A DNA stretch of 64,000 bases from Desulfovibrio sp. (GCA_016208105.1 JACQYS010000012.1:55194-119193); one strand, 5' to 3'. Counted from the first letter of the stretch, positions 45,565 to 56,963 are shown. Numbers and translations: made by a program. Notes: generated by a model from the letters alone, not told the origin.

Positions 45565-46872
45565 TCATGCCGCCTTGTCCGTTGAAGACTCCGGCTCCAG
45601 ACTCAGGATGCCTGTATCGTCCTCATAGGCCAGCACCGTGGCGTAGCGGCCCCAGGTGACGGCCGTTTCCAGCTGCTTCTCCGCCTCATGGGGGGGGAAC
45701 TCCAGTTCCAGGGCCATCTGGACCACATCCCACTTGAGCTGATGCTTGTCTGATTTCTTAAGAAGCGTGAGCAGCCACTGGAAAAACGGCAGCCTGCGGA
45801 TGCGGCTGGCGAAGATCTCCTTGCGCGCGCCAATGGACGCCTCGGCAAAGGTTTCTCCCAGGGTGGTAAGGGCAATATCGCCCTTGCTGACCACTCCCAT
45901 GCCCAGAATCTCGGCCGCTTCCACCAGGGGAAGCACATCGTCCACCTCCATCTGGAATTCGTCGGCCAGCCGGTAGATGTCGGCGGTGTTGCCAGGGCTC
46001 AGGTCGATATGCTCCACAAGGCCGAACAGGTCCGAAAGCTCAATGTGCGGCAGGGGGCGCGTCCGGCCAGGTGCACCCGGAGCGGAGCCGTGTTCGTCGG
46101 CCTCGGGCAAGGTCTGCCCGGCCAGGATGGCGAACACCTTGTCCACTATTTCAAGAAACTCCCTTGACTTGCGGTCCCTGGGATGAGGCAAGCTCACCGT
46201 CAATTCGGCAACCACCCGCCCGGGCTCCTTGTCCATCAAAACAATACGGTCGGACATGAACACCGCCTCTTCGATGTTGTGCGACACCATGAGCAGGCTC
46301 TTGGTGGGTATGGCCCCGGTGGTCCACAGTTCCAAAAGCTCGCCGCGCAGAGCCTCGGCGGACAAGGGGTCCAGGGCTGAGAAGGGTTCATCCAGGCAGA
46401 GAAGCTCGGGCTCGATGGACAGGGCCCTGGCAAAACCAACCTTCTGGCGCATGCCGCCTGAGAGCTCGCGGGGATAGGCCGTCTCGAAGCCCTCCAGGCC
46501 CACCCTGTGGAGCATGTCCAGGGCACGGCGTCCGCGCTGCTTGGGCGTAACACCACGCGCCTTGAGGGCCACTTCCACGTTCTCCTGTACGGTGAGCCAC
46601 GGATACAAAGCAAAACTCTGAAATATTATGGATGATCGAGGGTTTACGCCTTTGAGCTGCTCGCCCCGGTAGATCACTTCGCCAGAGGTGGGGGGCTGCA
46701 GCCCAGTGATGATGCGCAGAAGCGTGGACTTGCCGCAGCCAGAAGGGCCAAGCAGGGAGACGAACTCGCCTTCTCCGATATCGAGTTCCACATCGGAAAT
46801 GGCGGTGAACTGCCGGTCGCCGATTCCGTAGACCTGCGAGACGTTTTTCAAGTGCTGCAAGACTTCGAACAT
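45565..46872 (-). CDS. ABC transporter ATPase with C-terminal AAA-associated domain
   Basis: Protein of 435 residues. Residues 1-260 are an ABC ATPase of the nitrate/sulfonate/taurine type: Walker A GPSGCGKST, signature LSGGMRQK, Walker B LCLDEPFSALD, H-loop VSHNIEE. Residues about 285-425 form the AAA-associated C-terminal domain (PF09821-like, LFGLVEHIDLSPGNTADIY). Its start lies 3 bases after the fused permease gene, with no periplasmic binding protein near. The substrate is not predictable. Confidence 0.82.
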   Translation of the reverse strand: MFEVLQHLKNVSQVYGIGDRQFTAISDVELDIGEGEFVSLLGPSGCGKSTLLRIITGLQPPTSGEVIYRGEQLKGVNPRSSIIFQSFALYPWLTVQENVEVALKARGVTPKQRGRRALDMLHRVGLEGFETAYPRELSGGMRQKVGFARALSIEPELLCLDEPFSALDPLSAEALRGELLELWTTGAIPTKSLLMVSHNIEEAVFMSDRIVLMDKEPGRVVAELTVSLPHPRDRKSREFLEIVDKVFAILAGQTLPEADEHGSAPGAPGRTRPLPHIELSDLFGLVEHIDLSPGNTADIYRLADEFQMEVDDVLPLVEAAEILGMGVVSKGDIALTTLGETFAEASIGARKEIFASRIRRLPFFQWLLTLLKKSDKHQLKWDVVQMALELEFPPHEAEKQLETAVTWGRYATVLAYEDDTGILSLEPESSTDKAA

Positions 46873-46875
46873 GGT

Positions 46876-48579
<1,704 letters not shown>

Positions 48580-48659
48580 GTGCCCCCCTTTCAAGGCCTT
48601 GCCCGGCTACCCCCAGTGCGGCCAAAAAGCAAGCGTGGCAAGCGGTTGTGACTGAAAAG

Positions 48660-50210
48660 TCACACGCTGCGCGGAGGCGGAGAACATTTGCCTGGCACTG
48701 TGGGCGTGAATCTATAGGGCCCTTTGACAATCCGAGTCCCAGCAGCTTGCGCTAGCCCTTTGACCAGACCGGTGAACAAAATCATATGGGGCACAAACAT
48801 GCCATACCAGTAGATGAGCCCGGCCAGGCCCCTTGGCTGGAATCTGGCAAGGAGGGTGAACTGAGTCCCGCCAGCATCGGGGGCAAGCGAAAGCTCCAGG
48901 GCCGCCTCGCCCGGAGACTTCATTGCTGCCAGGAGCACCAAAAGCCGGGGTGGCTGCGCTTCCCACACCCGCCAGCAGTCCACCGCGTCGCCCGTCAGCA
49001 GGCACTTGGGGTCGCGCCTGCCAGGCCCCAGACCAACTCCTCCCATGAGGCGGTCGACCAATCCCCTCAACGTCCATAAGATATCCGCGAAATACCAGCC
49101 CCTTTCTCCACCAATGGCTTCCAAAGCTGGCCATACCTTTTCCGGAGGCGCCTGGAGCAACGCCTTGTATCCCATCTCGTAGACCGCGCCCCCGGAGTAT
49201 GGCGCGTCGCCGCACACCAGCCACTCAGGAGCCTGAACCAGGCCGGCATCCGCCCAGCATGTGGGAACCAGCCTGTCTTTGAGATCTCGCCTGGCGGCCT
49301 GGAAGGTTTCCCGGCAGCTCTGCAGCTTCAGGGGAATGATTTCCCGGATTCGGTTGTCCTGGCATATCACCTCGTTACGCAATCCTTCTATGAGGGGGGA
49401 GGCCACCGAAGGAGCCACCGGAGTGACCAGGCGCACCCAGAACTTTGACAAGCCGGGACTCATAAGGGGTACTGGTATGATGATCCGCCGACGCAATCCG
49501 GCCACTTCTGCGTAAAGTTGAAAGAGATCCTCGTAGGTCAGGATGTCAGGGCCGCCGATGTCATAGGTTTGTCCAGTGGTCTCAGGGTGCTCCAAGCAGC
49601 CCACCAGATATTCGAGCACATTGCGCACGGAGATTGGCTGGCATTTGGTGCGCACCCAGCGGGGGGTAAGCATCACCGGCAGACGCTCCACCAGGGAGCG
49701 CAGGATCTCGTAGGAAGCGCTGCCCGCCCCAAGGATGGCCGCTGCCCGCAGATACGTCACGGGGACCGGTCCGGATGCCAGGGCTTTCGCTGTTTCCAGC
49801 CTGGAGCGAAGGTGGTGCGACAGCTGGTCGGAATCGTTGCCCAGCCCCCCCAGATAGATAATGCGCTCCACGCCCGCCTCGGCACAGGCCTTAGCGAATG
49901 TTCGGGCGGATTCCAAATCAGCTTCGGCAAAATGCTGCCCGGCCGATCCCATGGAATGAACCAGGTAGTACGCGATCCGGCATCCTTCCAGAGCCGCGCA
50001 CAGGCTTTTCAAATCAAGCACGTCGGCCCGGGCCAGTTCACACCGGGGGTGGGAAGCCCAAGGGCGGCAAGCCAGCTTTTCCAAAGACCGGGCCACAGCC
50101 CGCACGCGCCAGCCGCGCTCCAGCAGCATGGGGGCAAGCCTGCCCCCCACATAGCCAGTGGCACCTGTTACCAGTATAGGCGCTTTTTCCGTACTCAAGG
50201 GAGTCTCCAT
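48660..50210 (-). CDS. NAD(P)-binding SDR-type protein with DUF2867 C terminus
   Basis: Protein of 516 residues. The N-terminal 300 residues are an atypical short-chain dehydrogenase/NmrA-like Rossmann fold with VTGATGYVGGRLAPMLLERG (nucleotide-binding glycine motif) and an IYLGGLGND stretch. The C-terminal part (about 340-510), with YFADILWTLRGLVDRLMGGVG and FQPRGLAGLIYWYGMFVPHM, matches DUF2867. Such fusions are common in proteobacteria, and their substrate is unknown. It is the last gene before the tRNA-Pro on the other strand. Confidence 0.75.
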   Translation of the reverse strand: METPLSTEKAPILVTGATGYVGGRLAPMLLERGWRVRAVARSLEKLACRPWASHPRCELARADVLDLKSLCAALEGCRIAYYLVHSMGSAGQHFAEADLESARTFAKACAEAGVERIIYLGGLGNDSDQLSHHLRSRLETAKALASGPVPVTYLRAAAILGAGSASYEILRSLVERLPVMLTPRWVRTKCQPISVRNVLEYLVGCLEHPETTGQTYDIGGPDILTYEDLFQLYAEVAGLRRRIIIPVPLMSPGLSKFWVRLVTPVAPSVASPLIEGLRNEVICQDNRIREIIPLKLQSCRETFQAARRDLKDRLVPTCWADAGLVQAPEWLVCGDAPYSGGAVYEMGYKALLQAPPEKVWPALEAIGGERGWYFADILWTLRGLVDRLMGGVGLGPGRRDPKCLLTGDAVDCWRVWEAQPPRLLVLLAAMKSPGEAALELSLAPDAGGTQFTLLARFQPRGLAGLIYWYGMFVPHMILFTGLVKGLAQAAGTRIVKGPYRFTPTVPGKCSPPPRSV

Positions 50211-50332
50211 AACGTCGACATACAGGGAAGAGGCAACATCGGTCCACCCCGAGAATGGATTAATTGGCCAACGTGTGAAATTCCGCGTTGACACGTACGC
50301 CCCCCAGCGGTAAAGGAGGGTCCCTTTCGCGT

Positions 50333-50409
50333 CGGGATGTAGCGCAGCCTGGTAGCGCACCTGAATGGGGTTCAGGGGGTCGGAGGTTCAACTCCTCTCA
50401 TCCCGACCA
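50333..50409 (+). tRNA. tRNA-Pro (GGG)
   Basis: A 77-base tRNA with an encoded CCA end. Acceptor arms CGGGATG and CATCCCG pair, the D and T arms are normal (GGTTCAACTCC), and the anticodon loop ATGGGGT between CCTGA and TCAGG gives anticodon GGG (proline, codon CCC). It is the left boundary of the putative island, with a partial copy about 11.4 kb downstream in the same orientation. Confidence 0.95.
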
Positions 50410-50419
50410 TAAAGATCGA

Positions 50420-50452
50420 GGGCTTACGGTGACAAACCGTGAGCCCTTTTTC
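50420..50452 (+). terminator. Terminator after tRNA-Pro
   Basis: Stem GGGCTTACGG with CCGTGAGCCC (one mismatch pair) and a 7-base loop, followed by TTTTTCTTT. It lies 10 bases beyond the tRNA and is partly repeated at the far end of the region. Confidence 0.85.
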
Positions 50453-50603
50453 TTTGGTAAAAATCGCTGGTCACACAATTAAATGAGCCCCACCCGAGCC
50501 TCTAGGACGTTAAAGGCTGACGCGGCCTTTTCTTTCCACCTCAGAGTCTGGTAGTGAACTCTCGACCGAGTTCCGTGTCACTGTGACATCATGAGGGCGC
50601 ACG

Positions 50604-52613
50604 ATGCAATTTCCGCGGGAAGCCAGCCTCTCCGATCACCTTTTTAGCGTCATCAGCGCTGCAACTCACGTCTCCATAATTGCCACGGATCAAAGCGGGA
50701 TCATCACTCTTTTCAACGTCGGCGCCGAGAACATCCTCAAATACACATCAGAGGAGATGGTTGGGCTTAAAACTCCGACGGAATTTCACTTGGATTCCGA
50801 AGTCACAGCCCATGGGGATTATCTCTCGGAGAAGTTCGGGAGACGAATCGAAGGGTTCGACGTGTTCGTTGAGTTGGCCAGACAAGGCAGCTACGAAGCC
50901 CGCGAATGGACATACGTCCGCAAGGATGGCTCTCATGTCCCTGTGCTGCTCACGGTAACCGGCATTCCGGATGGACAGGGAGGGTTCAAGGGGTTTCTCG
51001 GCATCGCGGTCGACATCTCGGAACAAAAAGAAAACGAAGCCGCTTTGCGGCAAAGCGATGCCAGGCTCCGACTGTTCGTTGAGCACACCCCGGCCGCAGT
51101 GGCTATGCTCGACCGCGACATGCGCTATCTTCTTGTCAGTCAACGGTGGCTCAAGGACTACGGCCTTGAAGGCCAGGTGGTTATCGGGAGATCCCACTAC
51201 GATGTATTCCCCGATACTCCGCGACTGTGGAAGGATATGCATGTCCGCTGCCTTCAGGGCGAAACTTTTCGGAACGAGCGGGACGTGTTCATGCGTCAGG
51301 ACGGTTCCGTGGAGTTCCTCCGGTGGGAAATGCTACCCTGGTACGAGACTCCCGAGTCGGTAGGCGGCATGCTGATAATGAGGGAGATCATCACCCAAAG
51401 ACTTCAGGCCGAGCGGCAACTCCAATACAGCGAAGCGAAGCTGAACGCCTTGGTGAACACCGCCGTGGACGGGATCATAACCATCCAGGGTGACGGGACC
51501 ATCGAATCCGTGAACAATTCCGCACTTGGTATCTTTGGGTATTCACAAGAAGAGTTGATCGGACAAAACGTCAGCCTCCTCATGCCCGAACCAGAGAGCA
51601 GCAACCACCAAACAGCTATCAGAAATTATTTAAACACGGGCAAGGGGACAGTGGTTGGTTTGGGGGGGCGTGAAGTGTTGGGTTTGCGAAAGGATGGCTC
51701 CACTGTGCATCTTGAGCTTGCCGTCAACGAGATGCGCGTGGGCGAAGCCCGCATGTTTACGGGAATTCTCAGAGACATCACCGAAAGGGTGAAGGCCCGG
51801 GAGGACTTGCGGACAGCCAACGCATTGCTTGAGGAGAAACAGCGCCGCTTGGACGCGGACCTGTCGGCTGCCTCAGTAATACAACGAGCTCTCCTGCCAC
51901 TATCGCCATTCTGGGAGGATAGGCTTGACGTTGCCTGGCGGTTCGAGCCGAGTTCCGCACTCGGCGGAGACATTTTTAATATCGTAGAACTTGATGGCAG
52001 CCATGTGGGCGCCTACATCATGGATGTCAGTGGGCATGGTGTTCCTTCAGCCCTTGTCAGCGTTCTGGTTCACCAGGCGATGTTGCCTGGCGTGGGGATA
52101 CTGACTCGCTCGGCCCCCGGGGGGGGGGGAGTTTCCATCGTCTCCCCAGGCGAGGTGATGAGAGTGCTCAATTACGAAGGTTATTTCGAGCGTTTCGAGA
52201 AGTTCTTCACCATGTTTTACCTCGTGCTCGACATCTCCACTGGAAGTTTTGAGTACTGCAATGCGGGGCACCCTCCACCCTTGTTTATGAAAAATGACGG
52301 CAACTTGACCTTTCTTGCCGAGGGAGGGCCAGTCATCGGGGTAGATGGAGAGGAGCCCTTTCGTGTGGGAAGTGGCGTCCTGAGCCTGGGTGACTGCCTT
52401 CTTCTCTACACGGACGGGTGCCCCGAACATATGAATCCCGCAGGCGAACAGTTCGGGGAGGTGAGACTTAGGGAAAGCATGATTCGATCCTGTGGCGACA
52501 CTGCGGAATCTCTTGTCAGGGAGGTAGGCGCGGCAATGGATGAGCATGGACGCGGCAATGCCTATGAAGATGACGTATCGCTTCTGTGCCTGAAATTATT
52601 ACGCTGCGAATAA
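50604..52613 (+). CDS. Triple-PAS PP2C-type (SpoIIE/RsbU) phosphatase
   Basis: Protein of 669 residues. Three PAS domains lie at about 12-140, 155-270 and 280-390, followed by a coiled-coil linker (LRTANALLEEKQRRLDADL) and a PP2C phosphatase domain at about 430-667. Catalytic metal-binding motifs are intact: SALGGDIFN, DVSGHGVPSAL, LLYTDGCPEH and EDDVSLLCL. It should dephosphorylate the STAS protein encoded on the opposite strand. It carries no receiver domain, so the signal enters through PAS. Its stop is directly adjacent to the convergent PilZ stop. Confidence 0.88.
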   Translation: MQFPREASLSDHLFSVISAATHVSIIATDQSGIITLFNVGAENILKYTSEEMVGLKTPTEFHLDSEVTAHGDYLSEKFGRRIEGFDVFVELARQGSYEAREWTYVRKDGSHVPVLLTVTGIPDGQGGFKGFLGIAVDISEQKENEAALRQSDARLRLFVEHTPAAVAMLDRDMRYLLVSQRWLKDYGLEGQVVIGRSHYDVFPDTPRLWKDMHVRCLQGETFRNERDVFMRQDGSVEFLRWEMLPWYETPESVGGMLIMREIITQRLQAERQLQYSEAKLNALVNTAVDGIITIQGDGTIESVNNSALGIFGYSQEELIGQNVSLLMPEPESSNHQTAIRNYLNTGKGTVVGLGGREVLGLRKDGSTVHLELAVNEMRVGEARMFTGILRDITERVKAREDLRTANALLEEKQRRLDADLSAASVIQRALLPLSPFWEDRLDVAWRFEPSSALGGDIFNIVELDGSHVGAYIMDVSGHGVPSALVSVLVHQAMLPGVGILTRSAPGGGGVSIVSPGEVMRVLNYEGYFERFEKFFTMFYLVLDISTGSFEYCNAGHPPPLFMKNDGNLTFLAEGGPVIGVDGEEPFRVGSGVLSLGDCLLLYTDGCPEHMNPAGEQFGEVRLRESMIRSCGDTAESLVREVGAAMDEHGRGNAYEDDVSLLCLKLLRCE

Positions 52614-53420
52614 CTACAGGGTGCTACAGTACACCAGGACGAGAGAATTGTAGCTTATATACAGTTTGTTCTCGAGTTCTTTGATGGCATAGAGATACTG
52701 CATGGCAAAGCTGTCGGTGTATACGTTCTTGAAAAGCTCGATATACATTTCGGGCTCCACTGCCTGGCGCAACTCCGCAAGATCCACGACAGCGCAGGCG
52801 TCCTCCAATGAATCCTTGGCCTGAGCCATTTTCTCGTGAAAAACAAAGAGATGGTCGGCGTTCTTTTGCGTTCTGGCGATTATGTCGTCAAAAACGAAAT
52901 CCCGGAACTGTTTGTACTCTTCGTGGGAGAGATCCGAAATACGTGAGAAGAACGCGGACAGATGCTTGAGATAAATAAGACATCCCCGTTTGAGCAAATA
53001 CGCGTCCTTGGCAATCTTCGCCAAAAGCGATCCCCTCGACTCGAAAACCGTAAGATCAATGGCCAGTTGCCTGGAGCTTACAGAGAAGAAGACCGGATAA
53101 CTGAGTGGTCTGGCCTGGTCCATGATGAGGCCGACAATCTGTCCCTGGCCATCCTCATCGGGCTTTTGCCAGGCGGCCACACCTGAATAGAGAACCTTAC
53201 CTTCAAGCTCGAAAGGCACATGAAGGTTGACTCTCTCCCCCTGGTGAATCCGTTCGCGACCCAACACCCAGCTGGGAATCGCGATTTTAACCCCTCCCGG
53301 GCTCACATCCTGGATAAGGTAGTCGAAAGGCTGGTAGTCCGTCCCCCTGGACCCGAAAAAGGGGAGGACGATGGATTCAATGGGGAGGCGGGCTTCCCGC
53401 CGAGGCTGGAGATCGCTCAC
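52614..53420 (-). CDS. PilZ-domain c-di-GMP receptor
   Basis: Protein of 268 residues. The N-terminal PilZ domain (about 5-110) contains RREARLPIES and the IQDVSPGGVKIAI motif, which together bind c-di-GMP. The rest is helical and unrecognised (ISDLSHEEYKQFRDFVFDD). The GTG at 53420 overlaps the anti-sigma stop by GTGA, so it is co-translated; a longer TTG start at 53435 is less likely. It lies in the partner-switch operon beside the exopolysaccharide genes, suggesting that it couples c-di-GMP to that system. Confidence 0.82.
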   Translation of the reverse strand: MSDLQPRREARLPIESIVLPFFGSRGTDYQPFDYLIQDVSPGGVKIAIPSWVLGRERIHQGERVNLHVPFELEGKVLYSGVAAWQKPDEDGQGQIVGLIMDQARPLSYPVFFSVSSRQLAIDLTVFESRGSLLAKIAKDAYLLKRGCLIYLKHLSAFFSRISDLSHEEYKQFRDFVFDDIIARTQKNADHLFVFHEKMAQAKDSLEDACAVVDLAELRQAVEPEMYIELFKNVYTDSFAMQYLYAIKELENKLYISYNSLVLVYCSTL

Positions 53421-53860
53421 GGGATGTTCGGGCAAGCGTTGTCGGATTGTTTTTCCATGGAAAGAACATTGTACTCACCATGCCTCTCGTACCGAACGCT
53501 GTCCATGATGTCGTGTATGATGGCCATCCCGCGCCCGCTGGTTGCCAACGGTTCCCGGGAGCGTTCCTGGTCGACGTTCAAGCCATCCTCAATGTGCGTT
53601 CCCCTGTCGCGAATGGTGAAACCGATCCGTCCTGGCCGCAAGGAGATGCCAAGCTCTATGGATTCTCCTTCGCGCTCCTTGAGAGAATGAATGATGGCGT
53701 TGTTGAGCGCTTCGCACACCGCCAGTTCGATCAATACCGCATCGTCTTGTATGAAGAGTTCGAACCCGCTTATAGCGCGCACGGAAAGGCCCACCAGGGC
53801 AACGTGTTTGAGTTGCGCCGGGATGGTGATGGTCAAGGTTCGGGCAATGTCCGCAGTCAT
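53417..53860 (-). CDS. Anti-sigma-type serine kinase (RsbW-like HATPase)
   Basis: Protein of 147 residues of the HATPase_c_2 family. ATP-binding motifs are CEALNNAIIHSLKEREG (N box), FTIRDRGTHIEDG (G1-like) and TSGRGMAIIHDIMD (G2). It should phosphorylate the STAS antagonist and release or hold a target. No sigma factor is encoded nearby, so the target may be non-transcriptional. The gene overlaps both neighbours by 4 bases. Confidence 0.85.
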   Translation of the reverse strand: MTADIARTLTITIPAQLKHVALVGLSVRAISGFELFIQDDAVLIELAVCEALNNAIIHSLKEREGESIELGISLRPGRIGFTIRDRGTHIEDGLNVDQERSREPLATSGRGMAIIHDIMDSVRYERHGEYNVLSMEKQSDNACPNIP

Positions 53861-54207
53861 GCTTTTCTCCCGGCAAGCGACTTGAGCGCCTCATCTCTGC
53901 TTTCGAAAATCCGGAAAACTCCCCGGTCCAGACGGGTGACAGAAAAAATCTTCCGTACGCTTTCGCGCAGGCCGAAGAGCGCCAGAGCCCCATCGCCTCC
54001 CAATGACTTCACGCACGAGATGAGCGAACCGAGACCGCTGCTGTCCATGAAATCCAAGCGCGTAAAATCTAAAAGAAACAGGCTGTTACCCTTGTTTATC
54101 AGATCGATCATTTTGCCCTTGAAAACAGGTGCTGTTGCAGCGTCCAGGCGCTGGCCGATCAGCTCGACCACCATTACCCCATCGATGAGTGATTCCCTGG
54201 TTTCCAT
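53857..54207 (-). CDS. STAS-domain anti-anti-sigma factor
   Basis: Protein of 116 residues with one STAS domain. The conserved phospho-acceptor region FMDSSGLGSLISCVK contains candidate serines. The fold begins with VMVVELIGQRLDAATAPVF. It is the substrate of the adjacent kinase and of the PP2C phosphatase on the opposite strand. The ATG at 54207 is supported by AAGG upstream. It overlaps the kinase gene by ATGA. Confidence 0.86.
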   Translation of the reverse strand: METRESLIDGVMVVELIGQRLDAATAPVFKGKMIDLINKGNSLFLLDFTRLDFMDSSGLGSLISCVKSLGGDGALALFGLRESVRKIFSVTRLDRGVFRIFESRDEALKSLAGRKA

Positions 54208-54278
54208 GAATACACACCTTCTTGTTGCTCCAAGTGTTTTGACCGGAGAGGCCAGGACCACTTAGCTTGAACTGCTGG

Positions 54279-55325
54279 TTATTTGAGCCTTGAGCGCTTC
54301 AACGCCGCGAGAATGCTCGCCGTTCCCGAGTCTGTTTTCCCGTTCACCAATGTGGACATGGATGAGCCGGTTCCCGTCATAAGCCGCCAATCCACTTCCT
54401 TGTCCGCTTCGAACCAATTGAACGAGACCAGATTCCAGGCCTTGGCCGTATCAAGGGCATCATTCACCCAGACGGCCTTGTCGCCTCCTAAGGCGGCCGA
54501 GGCCGTCTCGAAGACCATCACGGGCTTGCCAGGAGCGAAGGAGACAAGTTCGAGACGGATTGGGCCGAAAATGTCCGCGAAGCTTCTGAACGTGCTTTCC
54601 CAGCCGTGCTTTTCCCTGGTCTGGGTTGTCCCCCAATTATAGCCGTCCATGCCCACCACATCGACCACATCGTCTCCTGGGTAGTACGCTTTGGCTTCAT
54701 TCCAGCCGGCGTTGTCGCGCCTGGGGTGAGGCAGGGACTCCGCATTGGGGCAGAAGGCGAAAAACACGTTGTGTGCCCCTACCTCCCGGAATCTTTTCAC
54801 CACATACCGGAACATCTCGCGGTAGCGGGCAGGACTCTGTGGCCCGTAGGATTCTTTTGGCCCTCCCCAATGGTAGCGCTCTAGGTTCATTTCGTGGGCG
54901 AAACGGATCATTAGGCTCTTTTGGTACTGCTTCGCGTTCTGAGCGAAACGGTCGATATACATGTCGTAGCGCCCGGAAAGGATGTCGCGGGCGTCGATGG
55001 CCACCTCTTTGTCTTCCTCGATGAACATGGGCTCCCAGGTAATGCATGGCAGGGCGTTGGCCTGGCTGATGGCCTTTACCGACTCCAGCGGGAATGGTGA
55101 ACCGTCCGGATTTTTTGGCCATTGAAGAAAGAAGGTCACCATGCCCGGGGTTATACCGGTCTGGTTGCGTAAGACCTTGAGTCTGGCCGAATCGATAGGG
55201 TAGCCGTCCAGAACGAAGCCGAAAGAGGGTTTCGCCTCACCAAGTGCCCACGAGGGGATCATGATATGTGCGGCAATAGCTACAACGGCAAGCGTGCGTA
55301 CAAGCCTCGCCCGGAGGTCAATCAT
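54279..55325 (-). CDS. Exported GH26-like glycoside hydrolase
   Basis: Exported protein of 348 residues. A signal peptide spans about 1-28, ending near SWALGEA. The acid/base glutamate is Glu145 in RFAHEMNLERYHWGG and the nucleophile is Glu273 in VMVFETASAA, which place it in clan GH-A, family 26 type (beta-mannanase or lichenase). It starts inside the end of the GT2 gene (8-base overlap). A periplasmic hydrolase paired with a synthase is the usual design of polysaccharide export, as with BcsZ or AlgL-like enzymes. Confidence 0.8.
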   Translation of the reverse strand: MIDLRARLVRTLAVVAIAAHIMIPSWALGEAKPSFGFVLDGYPIDSARLKVLRNQTGITPGMVTFFLQWPKNPDGSPFPLESVKAISQANALPCITWEPMFIEEDKEVAIDARDILSGRYDMYIDRFAQNAKQYQKSLMIRFAHEMNLERYHWGGPKESYGPQSPARYREMFRYVVKRFREVGAHNVFFAFCPNAESLPHPRRDNAGWNEAKAYYPGDDVVDVVGMDGYNWGTTQTREKHGWESTFRSFADIFGPIRLELVSFAPGKPVMVFETASAALGGDKAVWVNDALDTAKAWNLVSFNWFEADKEVDWRLMTGTGSSMSTLVNGKTDSGTASILAALKRSRLK

Positions 55326-56955
55326 GCCTTTGTACCTCCGGATGGTTGAAGTAGAGCACGGAAGAGAGGATGGCCAGATGGTACAGGCACCACATGCAGT
55401 TGACTAGGATGGCATACACTGGCTCGCGCTCGAAATACGCCCGGTTGAGTCCATAGGCCACCGCCCCGGCCGCAGCCATGCAGGTGAGCACCTGGGGCCA
55501 CAACGCCCGTAGCGGCAGAGACGAGCTTCCGCCTTTGGGAGTCACTCCGAAACTGCGCTTGACGCCAAGAATACCAAGCAGTGATGCCTGCATGTACACT
55601 GGGAAGGCCAGCGCCTGGAGAACGATGCCTATTCCCATCTCGGCTAGTCCGTATCTGCGCTGAGTAAGGGTGAAGATGAAAAGCGATAAAGTCAGCAGGA
55701 TATAGGGGAAGAAGAAAAGGAAATATATTTCGGGCCGCGCGAAATAGCTTGGCACCTCCAGAAAAAGATACAACACCGGGCAAAGAATCATGGTGAAGAG
55801 CACCCAGCCTACGAAATAGTGCGTTCCTGAAAGGAAGTACTCCCACCATTTCGCTCCAGGAAGCCTGCGCGGGTTTCTTAAGAACGCAAAGAGAATCTCC
55901 CGGAATAGACCAACCGTGCCGTGTGCCCACCGGAACTGCTGCTTGAAGTAGGCGCCCAGGTCTTCAGGCCCCATGCCGAAGGCGCAGATCTTGTTGAGAT
56001 AGGCCGAAGACCAGCCTCCAAGGTGGAACTTGAGGGAGGTGGCGAAGTCTTCGGTGACGGAGCTTTCCTCAAAACCTCCGACGGACGAAAGGGCTTCGCG
56101 GCGGAAAATGACGTTGGTGCCGCAGCAGAACATGGCGTCCTGCATGCTTTTTCCTTCGCATATATACTCATAGAACACTGCCTGCTGGAGCCCCGCAGCC
56201 CTGGCCACCCGGTTGGTTTCGAAGTTCGTGTAGTATTGGGGCGTCTGGATGAAGGCCAGTTTGGGGTTGGCCTCCATGAACGCAACAAGAGGTTCGACGA
56301 AGTCGGGGAAGGGGTTCTGGTCCGCGTCGAAGACGATGATGTACTTTTCATCGCGGTCCTTGGGTGCGTCCTCGAAGCCGTAGAAGGTGAACCCCTGCCT
56401 ATCTTCTCCCTTCAGGAACGACAGGAAGTCATTGATCATGCCTGCCTTCGCCCCTCGCCATGCCCGCCGGAACATGTTTACCCCGATGCGTTCGCACAAC
56501 GCTTCCACACTCTTGCGGTAGGCAGCCATGGCGGCCGGATCTTGTCCGGGCCGGTCGTAGCGGGTGTCGTCGAGGAAGTAGATGCGCTTGTTGGGGTAGG
56601 TCAGGTTATAAAAGCAGGTGAGAGTGTCCTCGATGATGCTCAAGGGTTCATGGAACGAGGAGACGATGATGGCCACCGGAGGGTATTCGTCCAAAGGGGG
56701 GACGTTGTCGGGAGAATACTTTTGGCCTGAAGGCTTGGAAATCACATGATACAGGTTCAGGAAGTAACCGAAGGCGTGGGTCATGGTGAAGGCTTCAGCC
56801 AGCAGCAAAAGAGTGGCCAGGGACTTCTCATACCAGAGATAGTCGGCCTCCAGCAGGAGCGCGGTTCGCACCATCAGGTAGAGGAACGTGGCGATCATGC
56901 ACGCCAGAAGCGCCATGCTCACCAATGGTCCGAGAATCGTCGCGGCTTTCGACAC
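55318..56955 (-). CDS. Processive GT2 glycosyltransferase (cellulose-synthase-like)
   Basis: Membrane synthase of 545 residues. Two N-terminal helices precede a cytosolic GT2 domain with all catalytic motifs: YFLDD (Asp129-Asp130), VFDADQN (Asp210, Asp212), SVTED (301-303) and KQQFRWAHG (339-343, QxxRW). About five C-terminal helices form the likely channel. It lacks a fused PilZ domain. The GTG start at 56955 has AGGAGG 4 bases upstream. The TPR porin gene ends 8 bases before it. The polymer is unknown; the GH26-like partner suggests beta-mannan or a beta-glucan. Confidence 0.86.
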   Translation of the reverse strand: MSKAATILGPLVSMALLACMIATFLYLMVRTALLLEADYLWYEKSLATLLLLAEAFTMTHAFGYFLNLYHVISKPSGQKYSPDNVPPLDEYPPVAIIVSSFHEPLSIIEDTLTCFYNLTYPNKRIYFLDDTRYDRPGQDPAAMAAYRKSVEALCERIGVNMFRRAWRGAKAGMINDFLSFLKGEDRQGFTFYGFEDAPKDRDEKYIIVFDADQNPFPDFVEPLVAFMEANPKLAFIQTPQYYTNFETNRVARAAGLQQAVFYEYICEGKSMQDAMFCCGTNVIFRREALSSVGGFEESSVTEDFATSLKFHLGGWSSAYLNKICAFGMGPEDLGAYFKQQFRWAHGTVGLFREILFAFLRNPRRLPGAKWWEYFLSGTHYFVGWVLFTMILCPVLYLFLEVPSYFARPEIYFLFFFPYILLTLSLFIFTLTQRRYGLAEMGIGIVLQALAFPVYMQASLLGILGVKRSFGVTPKGGSSSLPLRALWPQVLTCMAAAGAVAYGLNRAYFEREPVYAILVNCMWCLYHLAILSSVLYFNHPEVQRHD

Positions 56956-56963
56956 GCTTCCTC

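Noticed and set aside
55921..56730. 269-codon plus-strand open frame
   Set aside because: It is antisense to the GT2 synthase catalytic core, a shadow of codon bias.
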